This document shows, one piece after another, positions 57,550-64,000 of a DNA stretch of 64,000 nt (positions are counted from its first letter, which is position 1; each line of letters starts with the position of its first letter). Below the pieces are notes generated by a model. It did not search any database and was not told the DNA's origin. It saw only the letters and a program-made list of their open reading frames with translations. The translations under genes were made by a program, and so were the position numbers. The stretch is from Thalassotalea sp. PP2-459 (GTDB lineage Bacteria; Pseudomonadota; Gammaproteobacteria; Enterobacterales; Alteromonadaceae). The DNA lies in assembly GCF_001913705.1 (NCBI RefSeq), contig NZ_MKQD01000038.1:62001-126000 (forward strand), written 5' to 3'.

Positions 57550-60210
57550 CTACAAGCTACGTTGTACTTCAACGATTTCAAATACTTCGATTTGATCGCC
57601 TACTTTAACGTCATTATAGTTTTTAACACCGATACCACACTCAGTACCTTTTCTCACTTCTTGTACGTCATCTTTAAAGCGTCTTAATGATTCAAGCTCA
57701 CCTTCGTAAATCACAACGTTTTCACGAAGTACACGGATTGGATTATTACGCTTAATAAGACCTTCTGTCACCATACAACCAGCGATTGCACCAATTTTTG
57801 GAGATTTAAATACGTCACGTACTTCTGCAAGACCGATAATTTCTTGTTTAAATTCTGGTGCAAGTAAACCGCTCATTGCTTGTTTAACTTCATCAATTAA
57901 GTGATAAATTACACTGTAATAGCGTAAATCAACCCCTTCAGTTTCGATGACTTTACGCGCAGAAGCATCAGCACGTACGTTAAAACCAACAACAATCGCA
58001 TTTGACGCAGCTGCTAATGAAGCGTCAGTTTCGGTAATACCACCAACGCCAGAACCAATGATTTTCACTTTCACTTCTGTTGTTGAAAGCTTAACTAACG
58101 CATCAGAAATCGCTTCAAGTGAACCTTGAACGTCAGACTTAAGTACCACGTTAACTTCAGAAACTTCACCTTCAGCCATGTCAGTAAACATGTTTTCAAG
58201 TTTCGCTTTTTGCTGACGTGCTAACTTAACATCACGGAATTTTCCTTGACGGTATAACGCAACTTCACGTGCTTTTTTCTCATCTTTAACAACAGTAGCT
58301 TCATCACCTGATTGCGGTACACCCGAAAGGCCTAAAATTTCCACCGGAATTGAAGGACCTGCTTCAGTAATTTGACGGCCTAGTTCATCACGCATTGCAC
58401 GAACACGACCATACTCTAAACCACAAAGCACGATATCACCTTGTTTTAGCGTACCTTCTTGTACAAGAACGGTTGCAACTGGGCCACGACCTTTATCAAG
58501 CTTAGATTCAACAACCACACCGCTTGCCATTTTATCAACAACAGCCGTTAACTCTAAGACTTCTGACTGAAGCAATATTGAGTCTAGAAGCTCATCAATA
58601 CCTAAACCTGTTTTAGCTGATACATGAACAAACTGTACATCACCACCCCAGTCTTCTGGGATAACATCATGTTGAGAAAGTTCAGTTTTCACACGGTCTG
58701 GGTCTGCTGATTCTTTATCCATTTTATTCACAGCAATAACAATCGGCGCTTCGGCTGCTTTCGCATGCTGAATAGCTTCAATTGTTTGTGGCATAACACC
58801 ATCATCGGCAGCAACAACAATAATAACAATATCAGTTGCTTTAGCACCACGAGAACGCATAGCCGTAAAGGCTGCGTGACCAGGGGTATCTAAAAAGGTG
58901 ATCATGCCACCATCAGTTTCAACGTGGTATGCACCAATATGTTGTGTGATACCGCCCGCTTCGCCTGCTGCAACTTTTGCTTCACGAATGTGGTCAAGTA
59001 ACGATGTTTTACCATGATCAACGTGACCCATAATGGTAACAACAGGTGCGCGAGTTTGTGCTTCACCTATGTCACCACGATCAGAAAGTACCGCTTCTTC
59101 TAGCGCATTCTCTTTCACGAGAACAACATCATGACCCATTTCTTCAGCAACTAGTGCTGCAGTCTCTTGGTCAATCACTTGGTTAATGGTTGCCATAGCG
59201 CCCATTTTGAACATTACTTTAACAACTTCTGCGCCTTTAACTGCCATTTTATTAGCAAGCTCGGCTACTGAAAGTGTTTCACCAATACGTACTTCTTTCG
59301 TTTTCGCTTCAACAGGTTTTTGGAAACCATGTTTTAAACTTTGCGGAGCAGATAAGGTTTTCTTCTTACCTTTGCCATGTGCTACAGGCTTATCATCTTT
59401 TTTCGCTTTTTTCTTCTTGCGACGACGACCCGTTTCTTCCTGAGCATCTACGGCATCTTCTGCTTCTTGCGCATAAACAGATGAAGTAACGTGAACAACA
59501 TCATTTTCATGTTTTTTACGTTCTTCTTCTTCCGCTTTCCAGCGTGCTTCATTTTCTTCAGCTAGTTTACGTGCGGCTTCAGCTGCTGCTTTTGCTTCAG
59601 CTTCGGCTTTATCAGCAGCTTCTTTTTCAGCGGCTTCACGTAATTTACGTGCTTCTTCACTTTCAACAGGTGCTGCGGGTTTGACTTTTTCAATTTGCTC
59701 AGCTTTCGCTTTAGTCGCTTCCTTGGCTTTACGTTCAGCTTCGGCTTTCGCCTTTGCCTTCGCTTCAGCTTCGGCTTTCGCTCTTGCTTCTGCTTTCGCT
59801 TTTAATTCCGCTTCGGCTCTTGCTTTCGCTTCCGCTTCTTCTTTTGCTCTTGCTTCTGCTAACGCTTTTTCTTCAGCTTCTTTTTCAGCTTGAGCGTGTT
59901 GTTCTTCAACATCACTGCGCTTAACATAGGTACGCTTTTTACGCACTTCTACCTGTACTGACTTAGCTTTGCTTCCTGAGCCTAACACTAACGTAGATTT
60001 TTTCTTACGGTTTAGTGTCATTTTGCTTGGCTCAGCGCCTGTGTCGTCACCATGCTGTTTACGCAAGTGATCAAGTAATGATTCTTTCTCTTGTTGTGAA
60101 ATTTCGTCAACCGACGCTTTTTCAATACCAATATCAGATAACTGGCTTACCAATCTTTCGACAGGTGCACCTATTTCTTTGGCAAGTTCTTCTACTGTTA
60201 CAGATGCCAT
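57550..60210 (-). CDS. infB: Translation initiation factor IF-2
   Basis: IF-2 brings fMet-tRNA to the 30S subunit and drives subunit joining. The 886 residues begin with an IF2 N-terminal helical domain ([14 protein letters not shown]). A long Ala/Lys/Glu/Arg repeat segment (about 100-240) follows, predicted as a helical coil. The G domain has P loop [10 protein letters not shown] near residue 391, [12 protein letters not shown] and SAKTG. Domains II to IV follow ([42 protein letters not shown]). It follows nusA by 20 bp, in the conserved order. Confidence 0.98.
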   Translation of the reverse strand: MASVTVEELAKEIGAPVERLVSQLSDIGIEKASVDEISQQEKESLLDHLRKQHGDDTGAEPSKMTLNRKKKSTLVLGSGSKAKSVQVEVRKKRTYVKRSDVEEQHAQAEKEAEEKALAEARAKEEAEAKARAEAELKAKAEARAKAEAEAKAKAKAEAERKAKEATKAKAEQIEKVKPAAPVESEEARKLREAAEKEAADKAEAEAKAAAEAARKLAEENEARWKAEEEERKKHENDVVHVTSSVYAQEAEDAVDAQEETGRRRKKKKAKKDDKPVAHGKGKKKTLSAPQSLKHGFQKPVEAKTKEVRIGETLSVAELANKMAVKGAEVVKVMFKMGAMATINQVIDQETAALVAEEMGHDVVLVKENALEEAVLSDRGDIGEAQTRAPVVTIMGHVDHGKTSLLDHIREAKVAAGEAGGITQHIGAYHVETDGGMITFLDTPGHAAFTAMRSRGAKATDIVIIVVAADDGVMPQTIEAIQHAKAAEAPIVIAVNKMDKESADPDRVKTELSQHDVIPEDWGGDVQFVHVSAKTGLGIDELLDSILLQSEVLELTAVVDKMASGVVVESKLDKGRGPVATVLVQEGTLKQGDIVLCGLEYGRVRAMRDELGRQITEAGPSIPVEILGLSGVPQSGDEATVVKDEKKAREVALYRQGKFRDVKLARQQKAKLENMFTDMAEGEVSEVNVVLKSDVQGSLEAISDALVKLSTTEVKVKIIGSGVGGITETDASLAAASNAIVVGFNVRADASARKVIETEGVDLRYYSVIYHLIDEVKQAMSGLLAPEFKQEIIGLAEVRDVFKSPKIGAIAGCMVTEGLIKRNNPIRVLRENVVIYEGELESLRRFKDDVQEVRKGTECGIGVKNYNDVKVGDQIEVFEIVEVQRSL

Positions 60211-60230
60211 CTATATAGTTCTCCCGGCGA

Positions 60231-61724
60231 TTATTCTTCGTTAAACCAACAAATATTACGAGCGGCCATAATTAGCTCGCCTGCTGTCTTTTCATCTAGC
60301 TCTTCTATATCAGAAATATCATCTACCCCTTGTTCTGCTAAATCTTCAAGCGTAATAACGCCTCGACTTGCGAAAACAAATGCTAGGTGACGATCTAACC
60401 CTTCAAGGTTAAGAAGATCTTCTGCTGGTTCTGCATTTTCTAATGATTCTTCACTTGCTAAAGCTTGTGTGGTTAATGCGGCTTTAGCGCGGTCTCTTAA
60501 CTCTTCAACAATTTCTTCGTTCATGCCGTCTATTTCTAATAACTCAGACGTTGGAACATAGGCAACTTCTTCAAGAGATGTAAAACCTTCTTCAGCTAAT
60601 AACGTGGCAAAATCTTCATCAATGTCTAATTTCTCAGTGAATAGATTTAACACTTTATCGTTTTCAGCTTGGTGCTTCTCGTTCATATCGTCAACAGTCA
60701 TCACGTTGAGTTCCCAACCAGTTAAGTTGCTCGCTAAACGTACATTTTGACCATTACGACCAATTGCCATTGCTAAATTACCTTCTTCAACAGCAATATC
60801 CATTGTGCGTTTGTCTTCATCAACAATGATCGACGCCACTTCTGCAGGTGCCATTGCGTTGATAACAAACTGAGCAGGGTTATCGTCAAATAAAACGATA
60901 TCTACACGCTCCCCACCTAATTCTCCAGAAACCGCTTGAACTCGAGATCCTCGCATACCAACACAAGCACCAACAGGATCAATTCGCTTATCATTTGACT
61001 TAACAGCGATTTTTGCACGTGAACCTGGATCACGAGCTGCACCACGAATTTCCAGCATTTCTTCACCGATTTCAGGCACTTCAACACGGAATAATTCAAT
61101 TAGCATTTCTGGTTTCGTACGTGAAACAAATAATTGTGCGCCACGCGCTTCTGGCTTAATTGCATATAATAAGCCTCGAACACGGTCTCCCGGACGAAAT
61201 ACTTCACGCGGTAATAAGTCATCACGGTAAATGACCGCTTCAGCATTATTACCTAGATCAAGAATGACACTGTCACGGTTCGCTTTTTTAACAACCCCTG
61301 TTATTAACTCACCAACTTGATCTTGATATGAATCAACAATCAAAGCACGCTCAGCTTCACGTACCTTTTGAACAATAACTTGCTTTGCAGTTTGTGTAGT
61401 AATACGGTCGAATGTAATTGACTCGATCTGTTCTTCAACGTAGTCGCCTAGTTGAATTTCGGGTTCATCATACTGGGCTGCAGATAAGCTCATTTCAGCG
61501 TATGGATTTTCCGCTTCTTGATTATCTTCAATTACCAACCAGCGTCTAAACGTATCAAATTCACCCGATTTACGATCGATAGCAACTCGAACAACAATAT
61601 CACCTTCATATTTTTTCTTCGTTGCAGTTTCTAGCGCAGTTTCCATTGCCTCAAAAATGCTCTCACGAGGTAATGCTTTTTCATTAGAAACGGCATCTAC
61701 AACTAGTAATACTTCCTTACTCAT
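60231..61724 (-). CDS. nusA: Transcription termination/antitermination protein NusA
   Basis: NusA binds RNA polymerase and nascent RNA; it promotes pausing and intrinsic termination and is part of antitermination complexes. The 497 residues (E. coli 495) have an N-terminal polymerase-binding domain, an S1 domain ([20 protein letters not shown]), two KH domains ([18 protein letters not shown] and [19 protein letters not shown]) and two C-terminal acidic helix-hairpin-helix repeats. It follows rimP by 43 bp. Upstream of the operon are two weak hairpin-T-tract elements that NusA could itself act on. Confidence 0.98.
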   Translation of the reverse strand: MSKEVLLVVDAVSNEKALPRESIFEAMETALETATKKKYEGDIVVRVAIDRKSGEFDTFRRWLVIEDNQEAENPYAEMSLSAAQYDEPEIQLGDYVEEQIESITFDRITTQTAKQVIVQKVREAERALIVDSYQDQVGELITGVVKKANRDSVILDLGNNAEAVIYRDDLLPREVFRPGDRVRGLLYAIKPEARGAQLFVSRTKPEMLIELFRVEVPEIGEEMLEIRGAARDPGSRAKIAVKSNDKRIDPVGACVGMRGSRVQAVSGELGGERVDIVLFDDNPAQFVINAMAPAEVASIIVDEDKRTMDIAVEEGNLAMAIGRNGQNVRLASNLTGWELNVMTVDDMNEKHQAENDKVLNLFTEKLDIDEDFATLLAEEGFTSLEEVAYVPTSELLEIDGMNEEIVEELRDRAKAALTTQALASEESLENAEPAEDLLNLEGLDRHLAFVFASRGVITLEDLAEQGVDDISDIEELDEKTAGELIMAARNICWFNEE

Positions 61725-61766
61725 GCTTTTTAGCCTATATGTTAATCGTTATCGTTTAAATTGTTG

Positions 61767-62225
61767 TTAATCAAATCGCGGCACTAAGTTACCTTTATCA
61801 ATATTACTATAGATAATGTCATAACTCTCACCGTCTACTACAACAACCAAAGTGTCATTCTCAATTTTTTCCAATATGCCTTTGAATTTTCTGCGTCCGT
61901 TTAGTGGCATATTTAACTTAATATTTACGGTTTCACCGACTATCGCTTGATAATGAGCCAATGAAAATAATGGACGATCGAGGCCTGGAGAAGAAACCTC
62001 AAGGCTATATTCAGTGCTAATGGGATCTTCTACATCTAATATAGCGCCAACTGAATGACTGACTTCCGCACAATCATCAACAACAATGCCATTTTCGTGA
62101 TCAATGAACACACGAAGTACAGAGTGTTTCCCTGCACTTACAAACTCAACTCCCAGAAGCTCTTTGCCTACTGCTTCTACTGCTGGGCGTAACATTTCTG
62201 TTAAGTTGTCTTCAAATTTAGCCAA
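61767..62225 (-). CDS. rimP: Ribosome maturation factor RimP
   Basis: RimP helps the assembly of the 30S subunit. The 152 residues (E. coli 150) begin MAKFEDNLTEMLRPAVEAVG and contain ELLGVEFVSAGKHSVLRVFID, SLEVSSPGLDRPLF and a C-terminal SH3-like barrel. The start is TTG 62225 with GGAGAAG a few bases upstream; no ATG fits. It is the first gene of the operon. In many gammaproteobacteria a tRNA gene lies just before rimP; none is seen here. Confidence 0.94.
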   Translation of the reverse strand: MAKFEDNLTEMLRPAVEAVGKELLGVEFVSAGKHSVLRVFIDHENGIVVDDCAEVSHSVGAILDVEDPISTEYSLEVSSPGLDRPLFSLAHYQAIVGETVNIKLNMPLNGRRKFKGILEKIENDTLVVVVDGESYDIIYSNIDKGNLVPRFD

Positions 62226-62256
62226 TCAACTTCTCCAATTTCTTTTCATCCAGATA

Positions 62257-62277
62257 TAAAAAAAGGGCTTAAAGCCC
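62257..62277 (-). terminator. Weak intrinsic terminator 2 in the rimP leader
   Basis: On the minus strand GGGCT TTA AGCCC (62277-62265) is followed by T7. It ends about 30 nt before the rimP start codon. The stem of 5 bp with a 3-nt loop is short, so it would terminate only in part. Confidence 0.7.
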
Positions 62278-62316
62278 AGCGATAAATCATGCTGTATTAT
62301 ATCTTACAACAGATAT

Positions 62317-62336
62317 AAAAAAACCCCATATAGGGG
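62317..62336 (-). terminator. Weak intrinsic terminator 1 in the rimP leader
   Basis: On the minus strand CCCC TATAT GGGG (62336-62324) is followed by T7. The stem is four GC pairs. Both leader terminators are followed by the same TATATCTG, part of a 14-bp direct repeat (CAGATATAAAAAAA at 62251-62264 and 62310-62323). Confidence 0.65.
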
Positions 62337-62380
62337 CCATATTCACCGAAGCCCGCTATTGTTAACACTACGGTTAACTA

Positions 62381-62436
62381 ACATATCAATAACGACAATG
62401 GATAACGCCATTATTCGCCTTCAGTGATTGATATGT
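62381..62436. repeat. Inverted repeat with nested hairpin at the rimP promoter
   Basis: ACATATCAAT (62381-62390) and ATTGATATGT (62427-62436) are a perfect 10-bp inverted repeat. A 5-bp hairpin AATGG/CCATT (62397-62412) lies inside. The right arm overlaps the -35 box of the candidate rimP promoter. A further GTTAAC pair (62361-62378) lies next to it. Confidence 0.6.
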
Positions 62437-62439
62437 CAA
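62410..62439 (-). promoter_or_regulatory. Candidate promoter P1 of the rimP-nusA-infB operon
   Basis: On the minus strand, TTGACA (62439-62434) and AATAAT (62415-62410) are spaced by 18 bp: perfect -35 consensus and 5 of 6 for the -10. Transcription would start near 62402, about 177 nt before rimP, and pass both leader terminators. Confidence 0.65.
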
Positions 62440-62763
62440 AAAGACGGACAGATTATATAGATATAGCGATGGTTTCGCAAGTGACTTATCAGCTAAACTA
62501 CGATAAAACGCTATTATCCTAAAGAAGAGAAATTGATTTTATGCAATCTAAGGTACACAATAAGAATTAGTGGAATAAATTAATGGAATTACAATGCGTT
62601 AGTATTGTTAAGTTTTTCGTGTTATAACGATGAACATAATAATAATTTTTCAGCTAACCAGTTGTCTTTTACAAAGTTATTTTAACACTTCGGTGGTGTT
62701 TTAGCGGTTAACTCATGATTGCAAAACTGGCGAGCATATAGCTGTTATATTTAAGGGTTAAAA

Positions 62764-64000
62764 TGTTTACGTTTTCTCAGATTATTTCTCGCAATATTGT
62801 TTATGCGTTACTGTTTAATATTATCGTATTGGCAGTGACTTTTTTTATCGCGAAACAACAAGTAGCAGAAAAGCAGCATCAACACGGCGTCACACTTTCT
62901 GTTTTATTTAAACAATCGTCTGAAACAACCTTTGAGCAAGTTGCACAATCTTTACTTCGTAATCAACAACTTTCTTTCTTAAAAATAACCAATAATGAAG
63001 GCGTTATTTTTCAGCATTCAGCATCATTATCTTGGCTTGATAAGCTTTTGGCAAGCCAATATGAAACAATAGCAGTTCAAAACAATCAATATCGCATCGA
63101 ATATGCTGTAAACCCTCAATCTGAAACCAAGATTTTTTTTAGCTTTGCCTTAATTTTATTGATCAGCTCATTTTTGCTAGCACTTATCGCGGGAAAATTA
63201 AGTATCAATCGCTATGGTGAAATAATTCAGCGTATTAATAAACAAATCAATCAAGACTTAAATCACGCGATAGGCAACACAGAAGTACAAGAACAAACCA
63301 TAAAGTTTGACTTACCTGAACTAGATGCGGGCATTGATGAAATTAAAAAGCAAATATCTACTCACATAGACGATACTAAAGCATTAGAAAGTGATGCCTA
63401 CATTGATCGCATTACTCAGCTCGAAAACCGTAATCGCTTTGTTCAGTACTTTGAATTAGAACACCAACATATAGAATTTGGTGTACTCACTATTACCCGT
63501 TGCAGTGAGCTACAAACCATAAACCAAATTCATGGTTATCATGAGGGTGATAATTACATCGCGAAAGTTGCTGAAATTATTAAAAATAGCCTTTCAAGTT
63601 ATAAAGGGGCAAAGATTTTTAGGCTTAACAGTTCTGATTTTTCTTGTATTTTACCAAATACCACGATGAGAGAAGCTGAAAATTTTGCTGACAATATTTC
63701 CAGTAAATTTAATGACTTTCAACTATCTTCAGACTTAGACTCTGTCGCATACACTGGCTTGGTTTCATTTACTCAAGATAACCCCCTAGGCGAACTTTTA
63801 GCGTTAGCAGATACAGCAATTAGTGTTGCCCAAACACAACAAATTAATGCTTGGCATGCACAAACAGATACCAACATTTTAAGCAGCGATAGCGCCAGTT
63901 ATGGCAACCAAAATTGGCGTCAAGAAATAGAAAGTGTACTTGAAAACCAGCGGGTAACCCTACTCGTTCAACCCATTAAACCTAATACTCGAACCACTAA
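62764..64000 (+). CDS. GGDEF-EAL membrane protein, CsrD/MshH-like (cut by window edge)
   Basis: The reading frame is open from ATG 62764 to the right edge (412 residues visible). It has an N-terminal membrane helix, a short periplasmic stretch (about 35-120), a second helix (near 127-147), then a cytoplasmic region. The GGDEF domain starts with DRITQLENRNRF, and its signature is RLNSSDFSCILPN, so GGDEF is replaced by NSSDF and the cyclase is inactive. An EAL domain begins at ENQRVTLLVQPIK and runs off the edge. In E. coli CsrD the site is HRSDF, and the topology is similar, so a CsrD (regulator of CsrB/C RNA decay) or MshH role is plausible. The MSHA pilus genes often follow in relatives. The gene is preceded by AAGGG, 5 nt from the ATG. 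Confidence 0.8.

Larger units (their letters stand above)
62226..62763. other. 538-bp region upstream of rimP and of the CsrD-like gene
   Basis: On the minus side it holds the rimP promoter P1, a large inverted repeat, and two hairpin-T-tract elements. A possible second promoter is marked by a TATAAT on the minus strand (62296-62301 in plus coordinates). On the plus side, the last ~300 bp (62450-62763) lead to the CsrD-like gene and hold a short inverted repeat (AACAC/GTGTT near 62682) and an AAGGG Shine-Dalgarno before the ATG at 62764. No tRNA could be folded by eye. Confidence 0.6.

Noticed and set aside
59560-59890. Tandem repeat DNA (GCTTCGGCTTTCGC-like units)
   Set aside because: This is the Ala/Lys/Glu-rich linker of infB. 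Such low-complexity DNA is normal for IF-2 and does not point to a separate element.
62254-62298. A 14-codon frame on the minus strand before rimP (MIYRWALSPFFISG)
   Set aside because: It has no Shine-Dalgarno site, and its codons are those of the terminator hairpin and T tract. It is more likely a by-product of the terminator than a leader peptide.
62281-62460. A tRNA gene upstream of rimP, as in E. coli (metY)
   Set aside because: No CCA end, T loop GTTC or cloverleaf arms could be found on either strand; only inverted repeats and terminators are present.

Overview
The window is about 64 kb of AT-rich chromosomal DNA from a marine gammaproteobacterium of the Alteromonadales, most likely Colwelliaceae (Colwellia or Thalassotalea type). 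The evidence is the gene content and order: a SeqA/Pgm/YbfF/YbfE/FldA/Fur block, the E. coli-like rpsB to accA envelope and lipid block, the rimP-nusA-infB-rbfA-truB-rpsO block, a branched-chain 2-oxoacid dehydrogenase operon, and E. coli-type protein sequences in low-GC DNA. The genus is an inference. No rRNA, tRNA, CRISPR array, prophage, insertion sequence or integron was seen. This is core chromosome with few accessory parts.

Layout. 1-4.6 kb: proline catabolism (end of putP, then a putA without the N-terminal DNA-binding domain). 4.7-8 kb: eamA, diverging from rdgB-hemW-tadA. 8-13 kb: a secreted M16 protease, an unannotated 48-residue basic protein with its own terminator, and mltF, which diverges from purL (13-17 kb). 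17-21 kb: bkd operon (E1 alpha, E1 beta, E2). 21-23 kb: astE and a degenerate GGDEF membrane protein. 23-28.3 kb: pgm and seqA, diverging from ybfF, a DUF2788 protein, ybfE, fldA and fur. 28.4-33.3 kb: HD-GYP protein, GNAT enzyme, a second EamA-family transporter, a PhnA-domain protein and a cation:dicarboxylate/amino-acid symporter. 33.4-54.6 kb, all on the minus strand in transcription order rpsB-tsf, pyrH-frr, uppS-cdsA-dxr-rseP-bamA-skp, lpxD-fabZ-lpxA-lpxB-rnhB-dnaE-accA, tilS: translation, isoprenoid and phospholipid precursors, outer-membrane assembly, lipid A, DNA replication and fatty acid synthesis. 54.9 kb: a DsbA-like protein. 55.6-62.2 kb, minus strand: rimP-nusA-infB-rbfA-truB-rpsO. 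62.8 kb to the right edge: start of a GGDEF-EAL membrane protein resembling CsrD/MshH.

The main points of interest are regulatory. The nusA operon has a promoter with a near-consensus -35 and then two short hairpins, each followed by seven Ts, before rimP; this fits NusA feedback by weak intrinsic terminators. The usual skp-lpxD junction is opened by a strong terminator and about 600 bp of non-coding DNA with two 14-bp perfect palindromes. Several promoters (putA, the small protein, seqA/ybfF, bkd, rdgB) carry clear inverted repeats. All three proteins with cyclic-di-GMP-type domains have altered signature motifs. BamA carries a Cys-Cys pair in its presumed loop 6.

Limits: everything was read by eye. 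Protein family calls rest on recognised motifs and lengths, and regulatory calls rest on sequence symmetry and promoter-like hexamers only.
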